DNA from: Spirosoma foliorum
GTDB lineage: Bacteria; Bacteroidota; Bacteroidia; Cytophagales; Spirosomataceae
NCBI RefSeq assembly: GCF_014117325.1
Contig: NZ_CP059732.1
Coordinates: forward strand, 8,507,501-8,571,500
DNA: 64,000 bases
Direction of reading: 5' to 3'
In this document: in pieces, positions 21,790 to 31,412 of the stretch
Position numbering within the stretch: position 1 is the stretch's first letter
Layout: each line of letters begins with the position of its first letter
Made by a program: the position numbers and the translations under genes
Notes under the pieces: model-generated
What the model saw: the letters and a program-made list of their open reading frames with translations, nothing else
Databases searched by the model: none
What the model was told of the DNA's origin: nothing

Positions 21790-24144
21790 CTACTCACTCC
21801 GCAAACTCCTCACTGGATTCATCAAGGCGGCTTTTACACTCTGGAAACTTACCGTCAGCAGGGCAATACTCACCGCTACAAAACCCGCCAGGGCGAACAT
21901 CCACCACGCCATATCAATTTTGTAGGCGAAGTCGGCGAGCCATTGGTTCATGGCGTACCAGGCGAGGGGAGCGGCAATGATGATAGCGATCAGAACCAGT
22001 TTCAAGACATCTTTCGAGAGGAGCGTCACGATGCTGATGACGCTGGCACCGAGTACTTTGCGTACACCAATTTCTTTCGTTCGTTGCTCGGCGGAGAAGG
22101 TCGCTAAGCCGAATAAGCCCAGACAGGAAACCAGCATGGTGAGCAGCGAAAATCCGTTGAAGAGGGTAATCATGAGGTTATCTTTTCGGTATTGAGCATC
22201 AAAGGCCGCGTCCAGAAACGTGTATTCGAAGGGGAAGTTTGGGTAGTGTTTCTGCAAGGCGGCTTGTACCAAGGGCAACTGTTCCGGCTTCATTTTCAGC
22301 GTCAGGTTGGCGGGTGGCGATGCGTTGAAAACCAGTATGACCGGCTCAATAGCGGTGTGTAGCGAGCGGTAATTAAAATTTCTGACCACGCCAACCACCT
22401 TGCCTTTGTGCATGAATCCTTCCATCGGCTGGCCAATGGCCTGCTTCCAACCCGCCTGTTTCACAAAGGCTTCGTTAACCAGAAAGGCCCCATTCTTATC
22501 GGCTTCGGAACCCGCCAATACATTCCGACCACTCACTAGTTTCATATTCATGAGAGGCAGAAAACGCTCATCAATAGATAGATAATTGCCCATGACTTCC
22601 CGTTTTTTACCCACCGATTGAAAAATAGTCGTTGCTTTGACCAGAATGGCATCGGGCTTAATGCCCGACCCAAGCGATGCATCCTTGATTTCGGTTCGTT
22701 GTCGTAAGTCATCGGTCAGGGCATAGGCCGACATTCGGGCCAGCGAATCGTCGGGGAGGTGAACGGTGAGTACCTGCTCTTTCGTGAAACCCAGATCAAC
22801 GCGCTGCATGTACTTCATCTGCGTATGAGCCACCAACACCCCGACAATCATGCCCACCGCCAGCACAAACTGAAACACTGTAATTGCCTGCCGAAGCCCG
22901 AAACCTCGTCCCAGTCCTCCCGTTTGTTTCCGTAATACCATCGCCGTATTAAAGCCAGACAAGACAAAGGCCGGGTAGAGTCCACCCAGAAAGGACGTAC
23001 TCAGCAACGCAATGCCCGCCATCAGCAAACCGTCGCGCCAGGGTATATCAAGCTGGATTTGCAATAGCTCGTTGAAAAAGGGAATGCTGATTTCCAGCAG
23101 GATAATCGCCAGAACGACAGACAGGAAACTCAACAGAAACGACTCGAATAGAAACTGACCCACCAACTGTCGCCGTAACGCACCGCTGGCTTTTCGGATG
23201 CCCACTTCCTTCGCTCGTCCGGTAGCTCTGGCCGTTAACAGATTGATGTAGTTGAGCAAGGCGATGACCAACACAAAACCCGCCAGAAACAAAAATAAAT
23301 AGCCATACTGTTTATTGCCCTTCGGCATATCGGCCAGTTTACCCTGACTAAAGTGGACGTCTTTTAGGAGTTCAGTCTGAAACACAACGGCATAGCCAGT
23401 GGCGCCCACTTTCTTAAGCTCTGGCTGAATATAGGTTTTGCTGAGTAAGGCCAGCTTCTTGTCAAAGGCGTTTAGATTGGGGGTTTGTCGGAACAAAACG
23501 AACGTATACACCGGAAAATCATCGACTAGCCAGTCGGTATAGGTCGAATAATCTTTGGCCAGCAATGCGCTGATTTTCATGTCGGCGTTGGAAGGCAAAT
23601 CGGCCATGACGCCCGTAATTCGATACAGTTTTTTGTTACAAAGAAACGTCTCGCCCAACACATTTGTACAACCAGCGTATTTCCGGGCAAAACGTTCAGT
23701 AACAACCGCTGTGTTGGGTTCACTCAGTGCTTTTGTAGCGTTGCCCTCAACGAACGGGTACGTAAAGACCGAGAAAACGTCCTGCTCAGCATAGTACACA
23801 TCGGGTTCATGGCGCAAGTCAGTCCCGTACCGAATCGTCGCCGACACGGGTTCGAAGCGGGCAGCGGTCTCCACGTCCGGGTAATCCCGTTTCAGCGCGC
23901 TGGCCAGTAAGATTGAGCAGGAGGCTACTGATATGGGGGCATCGGGTGTGGTTAGATTCGTTGTTACCCGAACAATTCGGTCAGCATTAGCATGAAAACG
24001 GTCGTAGGTGAATTCATGCTTCACGTACATCACCATGAGCAGGCAAGTGGTTAGCCCAACGGCCAATCCCCCGACATTCAGGCCAGTGTAAAGTTTGTTA
24101 ATCCAAAGATGGCGACGAGCGATTTTGAGGTAGTTTCTGAGCAT
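21790..24144 (-). CDS. Double-FtsX ABC transporter permease, array member 1
   Basis: The 784-residue permease has the layout shared by all ten members. There is a cytoplasmic start and first membrane helix (about 20-42), a MacB-type periplasmic domain (about 55-240), three helices (285-400) with RAKEVGIRKASGALRRQLVG, and a fourth near 430-450. A second periplasmic domain (470-640) and three final helices follow, with AEQRTKEIGVRKVLGASV. Such proteins use ATP from a separate LolD/MacB-like ATPase to move or signal about envelope molecules without a channel of their own. It is the most downstream intact member and ends MNPVRSLRSE. Its 264-base upstream gap holds two inverted repeats, so it may have its own promoter. 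Confidence 0.92.
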   Translation of the reverse strand: MLRNYLKIARRHLWINKLYTGLNVGGLAVGLTTCLLMVMYVKHEFTYDRFHANADRIVRVTTNLTTPDAPISVASCSILLASALKRDYPDVETAARFEPVSATIRYGTDLRHEPDVYYAEQDVFSVFTYPFVEGNATKALSEPNTAVVTERFARKYAGCTNVLGETFLCNKKLYRITGVMADLPSNADMKISALLAKDYSTYTDWLVDDFPVYTFVLFRQTPNLNAFDKKLALLSKTYIQPELKKVGATGYAVVFQTELLKDVHFSQGKLADMPKGNKQYGYLFLFLAGFVLVIALLNYINLLTARATGRAKEVGIRKASGALRRQLVGQFLFESFLLSFLSVVLAIILLEISIPFFNELLQIQLDIPWRDGLLMAGIALLSTSFLGGLYPAFVLSGFNTAMVLRKQTGGLGRGFGLRQAITVFQFVLAVGMIVGVLVAHTQMKYMQRVDLGFTKEQVLTVHLPDDSLARMSAYALTDDLRQRTEIKDASLGSGIKPDAILVKATTIFQSVGKKREVMGNYLSIDERFLPLMNMKLVSGRNVLAGSEADKNGAFLVNEAFVKQAGWKQAIGQPMEGFMHKGKVVGVVRNFNYRSLHTAIEPVILVFNASPPANLTLKMKPEQLPLVQAALQKHYPNFPFEYTFLDAAFDAQYRKDNLMITLFNGFSLLTMLVSCLGLFGLATFSAEQRTKEIGVRKVLGASVISIVTLLSKDVLKLVLIAIIIAAPLAWYAMNQWLADFAYKIDMAWWMFALAGFVAVSIALLTVSFQSVKAALMNPVRSLRSE

Positions 24145-24162
24145 GGGGCAGGATAAATGGAA

Positions 24163-24217
24163 TGCGGTCTATTGATAGAATGCCAGATTTCTTCTGACAG
24201 TACATCAATAGACCGCA
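24163..24217. promoter_or_regulatory. 14-bp inverted repeat upstream of permease 1
   Basis: TGCGGTCTATTGAT at 24163-24176 pairs exactly with ATCAATAGACCGCA at 24204-24217, across a 27-base spacer. It starts 19 bases upstream of the ATG of the permease at 24144. It could be an operator or a leader hairpin; it does not match the TGTCC palindromes at 34.0 and 55.6 kb. Confidence 0.5.
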
Positions 24218-24277
24218 ATAAGGTGCAGAACGGTTGGTTTTCAGTCTGTTAAAAATAGTTAAGGCTGCTTGCAGAGG

Positions 24278-24398
24278 CTGGCGCGGGTGTTTACCCGTGC
24301 CTTTTCATTTCGTCAGTATTTACTGACGCTTTGTACAGTTTAGTCTGCGCCAGCGAATGCTGGCTTTATGAAAGGGCACGAGTAAATACTCGCGCCAG
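24278..24398. repeat. Compound inverted repeat, CTGGCGCGGGT family
   Basis: The arms at 24278-24308 and 24368-24398 pair with about four mismatches and begin CTGGCGCGGGTGTTTACCCG. The centre holds a second hairpin, CGTCAGTATTTACTGACG. A related, perfectly paired copy with the same GTCAGTATTTACTGAC centre lies at 37355-37497. It ends ten bases before the stop codon of the phosphatase gene, so it may act at that transcript's end. Confidence 0.85.
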
Positions 24399-24408
24399 AT
24401 AGCACTTA

Positions 24409-26202
24409 TTACTTCGCTATCACCAACTCATCCTTAACCTTTCCGTCTTTATCATAGACCGTATACGTCAGCTTTTTGCCCTGGATGTCCATTAATTGAT
24501 AAAAAGGGCCGTTTTTGTACCGAAGGGCTGCATAGGGTTCATCGGGCCAGATTTCGTGCTCGCTGGGAATGCCGATAGAGATAGTGTAAATCGTTCCCTG
24601 GTCGGGAGTTGCTACGTCTTTGCCGTTATGCGTGGGTTTTGAGCGCATGTAATAATGCACGTGTCCGCTCATGACCATGTCCACGTGATATTGGTCGATG
24701 AGTGGTCCCCAGGCTTTCCGAATGTCGGCGTAATCTTCTTCAAATGTGTAGGGCGGAAAATGGAGGAACATAAACTTCCAGTCAGCTTTTGATTGGGAAA
24801 GTTGCTGCTTGGTCCAGGCCGTTTGAGCCTCGATGGGAGCCGTCGCATCGATCATCAAAAACAGCGCGTTTTTGTAAGTAAATGCATAGGTCTGCTCGTC
24901 GGGTACTTCAGGGTGTTTCGGGCCATTGTGCGGCAAACTGAACATCTGCTGATACATCCACGCGCCCAGCCCATCCTGACTGTCGTGATTACCGGGAATC
25001 GGCAATAGTGGTTTGGACTGGAAAACATTTCCCGCATACTGCCACAATTCGTCCCACTCATCCCGATGCAAACCCGTGCTGACTAAATCGCCAGCTATCG
25101 AATAAAAGGCGATGTTGGGGTGTCGGATAAGCGTTTGCTGAGCCATTTCCCCAAAAACAGGCGATTTGTGCGTATCCCCGAACCAGATAAACGAGAAGCC
25201 CTCATTCGTAGTGGATTGCGTCTGAAAAGAAGCCACTGACGACCAGCCGCCTTTGGACGAACCTACCTGATAGGCATACGTTTTGCCCGGTTGTAAGCCG
25301 GTTAACTGCGTCGTAAACCGATGTACGTATCGATCATTCTGCAAGAGCCTATCTTCCATTGTATAGCGAACGGCGGCTTTGGTAAGGGTGTCATGGCTTC
25401 CCTTGAGCCAGTATTTGGTAACCCCACTCGGTACCGATGCAGCTGCCCGCCATTGAATGTCCTGGGTCGTGGTAGGGGAGCCGCTCCAGCTAAGTAGGAT
25501 GTGATCGGGCCGAGCGTTGGACGGAAATTTGGTTCGTCGGAAAGCGCCTACTAGATGAGCTTCTCTCGCTCTTCCCCGAATCGTCTGAAACAAGGTTTGG
25601 CCGTGTAGTGACTCGGGTACTTCGTTCAACGTCAAGTCGCTCCAGTCGTGGTAAGTAAAGGCTCCCTTTTGAAACGTAGTGAACGTTTGCTGGGCCGGAA
25701 AAATGGGCGTGATACGCAGCGAATCGTTCGGGTGTAGTGCCTTTGCGCTAATGAAATAGACGGGCCGATGTTTATCGAATCCATTGATTCCTAGCGAGAC
25801 CACGCCCGCTTCAAAGGTCTTTTGCCAGACTTCGTAGGTATACTCTTCGTTCTTGACAATCAGTTCCGTCTTACGAAAGCCACTGTCTTTGAGCCAGAAT
25901 GGAAGAACTTTCTGTGCTTTGTCACGCATGAGCGAAACTACAACCGGAACATTGGCCCGAAACACCCAGTACTGCGTAGCCAGCACCTTTTTTTCCTGCG
26001 GAGTCAAAAATGAAAGCACGAAATTCTGCTGAATCGTATCGAGTTGTTGAGGCTGGTAAGTTTTATACAACCGAGTAACAACGCCATCCATCACAGCTTT
26101 CACGCTGGCCTTGGGTTGGGGTGTGTCACGAGCCGTAACAGCAGAAAATAGAAGCAAAAACGGAAGTAGAAACGGAAGTAGAAACGATCCGGGAAGTTTC
26201 AT
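24409..26202 (-). CDS. Secreted purple acid phosphatase-like metallophosphoesterase
   Basis: The 597-residue protein has a hydrophobic signal peptide (MKLPGSFLLPFLLPFLLLFS). The middle holds a fibronectin-like purple-acid-phosphatase N-domain (DHILLSWSGSPTTTQDIQWR ... LTGLQPGKTYAYQVG). The calcineurin-like domain has all metal-binding motifs: FIWFGDTHKS, SIAGDLVSTG, PIPGNHDSQDG and VMSGHVHYYM. It should hydrolyse phosphate esters outside the cytoplasm using a two-metal centre. ATG 26202 is preferred over 26226 because the signal peptide begins there. It sits between two permease genes on the same strand, an unrelated guest in the array. Confidence 0.9.
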   Translation of the reverse strand: MKLPGSFLLPFLLPFLLLFSAVTARDTPQPKASVKAVMDGVVTRLYKTYQPQQLDTIQQNFVLSFLTPQEKKVLATQYWVFRANVPVVVSLMRDKAQKVLPFWLKDSGFRKTELIVKNEEYTYEVWQKTFEAGVVSLGINGFDKHRPVYFISAKALHPNDSLRITPIFPAQQTFTTFQKGAFTYHDWSDLTLNEVPESLHGQTLFQTIRGRAREAHLVGAFRRTKFPSNARPDHILLSWSGSPTTTQDIQWRAAASVPSGVTKYWLKGSHDTLTKAAVRYTMEDRLLQNDRYVHRFTTQLTGLQPGKTYAYQVGSSKGGWSSVASFQTQSTTNEGFSFIWFGDTHKSPVFGEMAQQTLIRHPNIAFYSIAGDLVSTGLHRDEWDELWQYAGNVFQSKPLLPIPGNHDSQDGLGAWMYQQMFSLPHNGPKHPEVPDEQTYAFTYKNALFLMIDATAPIEAQTAWTKQQLSQSKADWKFMFLHFPPYTFEEDYADIRKAWGPLIDQYHVDMVMSGHVHYYMRSKPTHNGKDVATPDQGTIYTISIGIPSEHEIWPDEPYAALRYKNGPFYQLMDIQGKKLTYTVYDKDGKVKDELVIAK

Positions 26203-26324
26203 GTAGCCAGCTAGTTGGAGAGACATCGTCTACCAATAGTACGTCTGGCTTCTCGGCAAAGGCTATTTGCTGACTGTTAATTTTTTGTGAATGATGGCAC
26301 AAGGCTGGAGCCTTGCGCCATCAT

Positions 26325-28748
26325 TCACTCACTCCGCAAACTCTTTACCGGGTTCATTAGCGCGGCTTTGATACTTTGGAAACTCACTGTTAAAAGCGCA
26401 ATGCCCACAGCCAGCAAACCCGCCAGGGCGAATACCCACCATTCGATGTCGATTTTGTAGGCGAAATCGGAAAGCCATTTGGTCATGACCCACCAGGCGA
26501 GGGGAGAAGCTAGTACAATGGCAACAAACACCAGTTTCAGAAAGTCTTTGGAGAGTAGAGCCACGATGCTGGCAACGCTCGCACCGAGAACTTTACGTAC
26601 ACCGATTTCTTGGGTTCGCTGTTCGGCGGAGAAGGTTGCCAAACCGAATAAACCCAGACAGGCAATGAAAATGGCGAGGGCTGAAAAGATGCTGAACAGG
26701 AGGCCGTATTGCTTATCCGACTGATATTGCTGTCCGTAAAATTCGTCCAGAAAGAAATAATCAAGCGACGATTCTGGGAACAACGATCCCCAGATCGTTT
26801 CTACCTGTCCTAGCAAATTCTGCGGATTGTCGGTTCGAAATTTGATCGAGTAATAATCCGTCGGAATCCAGCTAAAGGCTGGGTCCATAAACAGAATGAT
26901 GGGCGTAAACGGTTGATGCAGCGACTGCTGGTGGTAATCTTTCACCACACCAATAATTTCGCTGGCTTGCTTCGGTGTGGTTTCCAACGCTATTTTTTGC
27001 CCGATGGCCTGTTCGTTGGATGTAAATCCGAATAGTTTAACAGCCGACTCGTTGAGCACCAAAGCCGTTGAATCGGCGGGGCGGGTTTTGTCGAAACCGC
27101 GTCCGGCCAGTAAGCGCAATCCATAGGTCGGCATGAAGTCGAAATCGACTTTCAGCATTTCGACGAGTTTATTGTCGGCGGCACTGGCTTCGAACCGGCG
27201 ATTGGCCAGAAACTGCCCTACCTCTTTGCCGGGAACAGAACCTGAGCCTGTTACATTCGAGACACCGGCCAGCGCGTTGATTCGTTTTTTGAGGAGTTCA
27301 ATTTTACCCGCATAATCAGGCGTGTTGACCGGCGATTTAAGAACGACGGTTTGATCCGTAAGCACACCAGGGCGCTGGTTCATCATGTAAGCCGTTTGCC
27401 GATAAACGACCAGTGTACTCACCAACAAAATGACCGAAATGGCAAACTGCACAACAACCAGCGATTGCCTAAACGACCGCTCTCTGCCCGAAAAACGAAA
27501 ACGCCCTTTCAGTACGGAAGCCGGTGAGGACCGGAGCAAGACCGTTGCCGGATAAAGGCCTGTCAACACAATACCCATCAACCACAACGCCAGAAAGCCG
27601 AGAATCACCAGTGGGTCGCCCCACACGCTTTGCGCGGAATGCAGATGTAATGAGTCAGGAAGTAACTGCGCGGCAATGATCACCATCGGTATGGCTAGAA
27701 CTAGTGCAATGGTGTGTACCAGTAGCGATTCGATGACGAACTGGAACAATAGCATCCGTCTGGTAGAGCCGATCATCCGCCGAACGCCCGCTTCTTTGGC
27801 CCGGTGCATCACCCGTGCGGTGGTCAGATTGCTGTAATTGACCCAGCTAATCAGCAAAATGACGAGCGCGATCACCGATAGGAAATTAACGGCGGTTCGG
27901 TTGCCTTTTACTTCAATTTCGTTCGGAGTTGCTGGGTTAAGGTGTAGGTCCTGAAGAGGAACCAACTGGATGCCCCACGTAACATCCCGCATGGTCGGCT
28001 CGGTTTTGTAGTGCTCAGCCAGTGCCGGAAATTTGGCTTCTACCTTGCCGGGATCAGTATGCGGTTTGAGTTGCACGAACGTGTAGCTGGCATGCTGATA
28101 CCAGAAATGCCAGGCGCGGGGAGGGGCGGTTCGGCCAGAAATCAGCATGTCGAACTGCATGGTCGAATTGACCGGCAAATCCGCAAAAACGCCCGTAACC
28201 TGACAAGTCAACTGCTGCGACCGGGTACTGATTTCGAGGGTTTTTCCCAGTGGATTCTGTTTGCCAAAATACTTGTGAGCCGCCGACTCTGACAGGACGA
28301 CGGAATTAGGTTCGTTTAGAAACGTTCGTCGGTCACCCTGCACTATGGGATAATCGAAAAAGGTAAAGAAGTTTGAATCGGCCAGACAAACATGCGGTTC
28401 GCGAAACTTCTGGTTTTCGTAACGAACAACTCGCTCGGAATTTCGCCAGACGATGCGCGTGAAGCTTTCCACCTCCGGAAAGTTCGCTTTCATGGCCGGA
28501 GCAAAGCCGTTCGTACTCGTCGCCCAATGCTCTGATTTGTGCCCTCCTCCATAAAACAGCGTCTCTACCCGATAAATGGGTTTGCCATCGGTCACTGCGC
28601 CCTGATCGTAACTCTGTTCAAATCGAACGTACTGAATCAACAGGCCGCAGGTAGCCAGGCTGAGCGCCAAACCCGTAATGTTGAGGAGGCTATATAACCG
28701 CTGTTGACGAATCGATCGCCAGGCAATTTTGAAATAGTTTGATAGCAT
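26325..28748 (-). CDS. Double-FtsX ABC transporter permease, array member 2
   Basis: This 807-residue member starts MLSNYFKIAWRSIRQQRLYS. The first FtsX motif is diverged (MHRAKEAGVRRMIGSTRRML), while the second is canonical (TFSAEQRTQEIGVRKVLGAS). The first periplasmic domain has a characteristic insert, YGGGHKSEHWATSTNGFAPA. It ends MNPVKSLRSE. The gap to member 3 upstream is 94 bases and is almost filled by an inverted repeat. The phosphatase gene follows upstream-to-downstream after 122 bases. Confidence 0.92.
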   Translation of the reverse strand: MLSNYFKIAWRSIRQQRLYSLLNITGLALSLATCGLLIQYVRFEQSYDQGAVTDGKPIYRVETLFYGGGHKSEHWATSTNGFAPAMKANFPEVESFTRIVWRNSERVVRYENQKFREPHVCLADSNFFTFFDYPIVQGDRRTFLNEPNSVVLSESAAHKYFGKQNPLGKTLEISTRSQQLTCQVTGVFADLPVNSTMQFDMLISGRTAPPRAWHFWYQHASYTFVQLKPHTDPGKVEAKFPALAEHYKTEPTMRDVTWGIQLVPLQDLHLNPATPNEIEVKGNRTAVNFLSVIALVILLISWVNYSNLTTARVMHRAKEAGVRRMIGSTRRMLLFQFVIESLLVHTIALVLAIPMVIIAAQLLPDSLHLHSAQSVWGDPLVILGFLALWLMGIVLTGLYPATVLLRSSPASVLKGRFRFSGRERSFRQSLVVVQFAISVILLVSTLVVYRQTAYMMNQRPGVLTDQTVVLKSPVNTPDYAGKIELLKKRINALAGVSNVTGSGSVPGKEVGQFLANRRFEASAADNKLVEMLKVDFDFMPTYGLRLLAGRGFDKTRPADSTALVLNESAVKLFGFTSNEQAIGQKIALETTPKQASEIIGVVKDYHQQSLHQPFTPIILFMDPAFSWIPTDYYSIKFRTDNPQNLLGQVETIWGSLFPESSLDYFFLDEFYGQQYQSDKQYGLLFSIFSALAIFIACLGLFGLATFSAEQRTQEIGVRKVLGASVASIVALLSKDFLKLVFVAIVLASPLAWWVMTKWLSDFAYKIDIEWWVFALAGLLAVGIALLTVSFQSIKAALMNPVKSLRSE

Positions 28749-28756
28749 GGTTTTAT

Positions 28757-28841
28757 GTAGAGACGCAACCCTTTGCGTCTCAGACTTTACTAACGCTAAA
28801 ATTGCTGACGCATAAGGAGACGCAAAGGGTTGCGTCTCTAC
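28757..28841. repeat. GTAGAGACGCAA inverted repeat at the permease 2/3 junction
   Basis: The 25-base arms at 28757-28781 and 28817-28841 pair perfectly and begin GTAGAGACGCAACCCTTTGC. The right arm ends one base before the stop codon of permease 3. Longer copies with a similar interior lie at 31293-31412 and 44840-44960, and a half copy at 39888-39901. The interior keeps a fragment of the shared spacer (AAAATTGCTGACGC). Confidence 0.93.
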
Positions 28842-28842
28842 G

Positions 28843-31275
28843 TTATTCCGATCTTAATGATTTCACCGGGTTCATCAACGCGGCTTTGATACTTTGGAAA
28901 CTAACTGTCAATAAAGCCACGCCGATGGCCAGGATACCCGCCAGCGCGAACATCCACCACTCGATATCAATTTTGTAGGCGAAGCCGCTCAGCCACTGAC
29001 TCATAGCATACCAGGCAATAGGCGAGGCAATGAAGGTAGCGATTAGAACCAATTTTAGGAAATCCTGCGAGAGTAAAGCCACAATACTGCCAACCGAAGC
29101 CCCCAATACTTTCCGCACGCCAATTTCTTTTGTGCGTTGCTGGGTTGCGAAAGCAGTCAGGCCGTACAAGCCCAGGCAGGCGATCAGTACCGATAACAGC
29201 GAGAAGTAAAAGAACAGCGTAGCGAATTGAGATTCGGCCTGGTATTGCTCGTTGAGCTTTTTATCCAGGAAGTTATATTCCAGATAAGACGTCGGAAAAT
29301 GCTTTTTCCACTGGCTTTCGACCCAGGCAATGGACTCCTGCGGATGTTGCATATCGAGTTTCAGAATAATCCGGGCAAAACTGCCACCCCGAACAAGCAT
29401 CGCCAACGGTTCGACTTTATGCTGTAGTGAATTGAAATGAAAATCATTGACTACCCCAACAACCGTTCCCTGTCGGCCGCTCATCGCGAAGGGTTTTCCG
29501 ATGGCCTGATCGGGACTTTTCCAGCCCAGAGCCTTTACTGCCGATTCGTTCAGCAGATAATTCTGGGTAGTGTCGGTTCGGGCGTCGGTTGGGAATTCAC
29601 GGGACAAATTCCGACCGGCAAGCAGCTTTATGCCCATCACGTTCAGGTAGTCGTAATCAATCGCCAGCCGGTACATGCTGGTGGAAACTTTCTTGCCCTG
29701 ATGATCAATGGTGTTGATACCATTATTGCCCAGACCACCAACCAGAATACTATTTGAGGTCGTCATTCCCTTGACCAATCCAGTTGCCAACACATCGTTT
29801 TTAAAGGCTTCGATGTTGGATTCAACCTGTCGGTCGCCGTTGATATTCAGCGTGAGTAGGGCGTCTTTTGTGTAGCCTAAATCTTTGTGCTGCATGAACG
29901 ACATTTGATTGTTAATCACCAGAATGCCGATCAGCAAAATAACCGTGATGGTGAACTGTAAAACCACCAGCGATTGTCGTAGCCAGTTACCTTTGGCCGA
30001 GGTTGAAAAGGAGCCTTTCAGAACCGTCGTCGGTTTGTAGGACGAGATGACGAAGGCTGGGTAAAGTCCTGACAGTAGCCCAAGTAGCAGCGATATGCCC
30101 AGCATAAAGCCCACTAAACCCGGTGAATCCGTAACGGAAATGGCTTTGCCTGTCAGGAGTTGAAAAATAGGCTGAATGAGTTGACAGAACCCTAACGCCA
30201 GCAAGAACGAAATGATAACCAGCACAAAGGCTTCGATCAAGTATTGGCTGACTAGCTGACTTTTCAGGGCACCAATCACTTTCTTGACGCCCACCTCTTT
30301 GGCGCGTTGAACCGACCGGGCTGTTGCCAGATTCATGTAGTTTATTCCAGCCAGTAGTAAAATCAATAGCCCCACTGTGCCGAAAATATACAGGTTATTC
30401 AGGCTACTGGTTGGGTTGATTTCATACCGCCGATGCGAGCTAAGATAGATGTCCGTTAGGGGTTGCAGCGTGTAATCCGTGCGACCGCTAACGTTGTATT
30501 TTCGCATGATCGGTGCAATATGCTTCTCGTAGAATTGAGGCAGTTTCCCTTCTAAAGCTTTAGCGTCGACGCCGGGTTTCAGCAGAACATAGGTATAATA
30601 GCTATTGTCGCCCCAGGCATCGGACGACATAAATTGACGTCGGTCGGAGGCAATCAGGGTTTCGAACGAAGCTAGAAAGTTGAACGTAAAATGGGCATTT
30701 TTAGGCGCATCGGGCATCACCCCCGTGATTTTATAAGGCAATCCTCGACCGGTGCTATCGTGGAGTAAAATGGTAAGCGACTGCCCAATTGGGTTCTGGT
30801 TGCCGAAGTACTTCTTGGCCATACTTTCAGTCAGGACAAGGCTGTACGGATCGCGTAAGGCCGTTTTCGGATTGCCCTGCGTGAGATGATAACTAAACAC
30901 ATCAAAGAAGGAAGGGTCAGTCAGCAGAATACCTTCTTCGAAAAATTGCTGCGTTCCGTTTTTTACAATCGCGTCGTTCTGATCGAACCGAACGTAGTTT
31001 TCAATCTCAGGGTAATCGTTTTTCAGGTTAGGCCCTATTGGTACCGACGATACAGCCTGATCGAACGTTTCGGTTTCATTGATAATCGTTAAGGCTACCC
31101 GATAAATCCGATCCGCTTTTTCATTGAAGCGGTCGTAACTCCACTCGCTGCTAATCCAAAGGGTAATCAGGGCAAAGCAGGTCAAACCGGTCGCTAATCC
31201 GCCAATATTGAGCAGCGTATACACCCGGTTCTTGTTCAGCGTTCTGAGGGCGATTTTGAGATAGTTTGTTAGCAT
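28843..31275 (-). CDS. Double-FtsX ABC transporter permease, array member 3
   Basis: The protein is 810 residues from ATG 31275 (MLTNYLKIALRTLNKNRVYT); an earlier in-frame ATG at 31353 only reads through the upstream repeat. FtsX motifs are QRAKEVGVKKVIGALKSQLV and AFATQQRTKEIGVRKVLGAS, the latter with TQQ replacing the usual AEQ. The final 51 bases around the stop codon are identical to the 3' end of member 6, including the adjoining repeat, which suggests copying between them. Confidence 0.92.
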   Translation of the reverse strand: MLTNYLKIALRTLNKNRVYTLLNIGGLATGLTCFALITLWISSEWSYDRFNEKADRIYRVALTIINETETFDQAVSSVPIGPNLKNDYPEIENYVRFDQNDAIVKNGTQQFFEEGILLTDPSFFDVFSYHLTQGNPKTALRDPYSLVLTESMAKKYFGNQNPIGQSLTILLHDSTGRGLPYKITGVMPDAPKNAHFTFNFLASFETLIASDRRQFMSSDAWGDNSYYTYVLLKPGVDAKALEGKLPQFYEKHIAPIMRKYNVSGRTDYTLQPLTDIYLSSHRRYEINPTSSLNNLYIFGTVGLLILLLAGINYMNLATARSVQRAKEVGVKKVIGALKSQLVSQYLIEAFVLVIISFLLALGFCQLIQPIFQLLTGKAISVTDSPGLVGFMLGISLLLGLLSGLYPAFVISSYKPTTVLKGSFSTSAKGNWLRQSLVVLQFTITVILLIGILVINNQMSFMQHKDLGYTKDALLTLNINGDRQVESNIEAFKNDVLATGLVKGMTTSNSILVGGLGNNGINTIDHQGKKVSTSMYRLAIDYDYLNVMGIKLLAGRNLSREFPTDARTDTTQNYLLNESAVKALGWKSPDQAIGKPFAMSGRQGTVVGVVNDFHFNSLQHKVEPLAMLVRGGSFARIILKLDMQHPQESIAWVESQWKKHFPTSYLEYNFLDKKLNEQYQAESQFATLFFYFSLLSVLIACLGLYGLTAFATQQRTKEIGVRKVLGASVGSIVALLSQDFLKLVLIATFIASPIAWYAMSQWLSGFAYKIDIEWWMFALAGILAIGVALLTVSFQSIKAALMNPVKSLRSE

Positions 31276-31292
31276 GAGATAGAAGGGATTTT

Positions 31293-31412
31293 GTAGAGAC
31301 GCAATCCCTTGCGTCTCCGTATGCGTCAGCAATTTTAACGTCAGCAAAGCCATTCAGTCAAGGAGACGAAAAAGCCATCCGGGGTATGAGACGCAAAGGG
31401 TTGCGTCTCTAC
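31293..31412. repeat. GTAGAGACGCAA inverted repeat at the permease 3/4 junction
   Basis: The arms at 31293-31317 and 31388-31412 pair with a few mismatches. The interior (GCGTCAGCAATTTTAACGTC ... AAGCCATCCGGGGTATGAG) closely matches the interior of the copy at 44840-44960, so the whole 120-base unit is one repeat. The right arm contains the TAG stop codon of permease 4 (31409-31411). Confidence 0.93.
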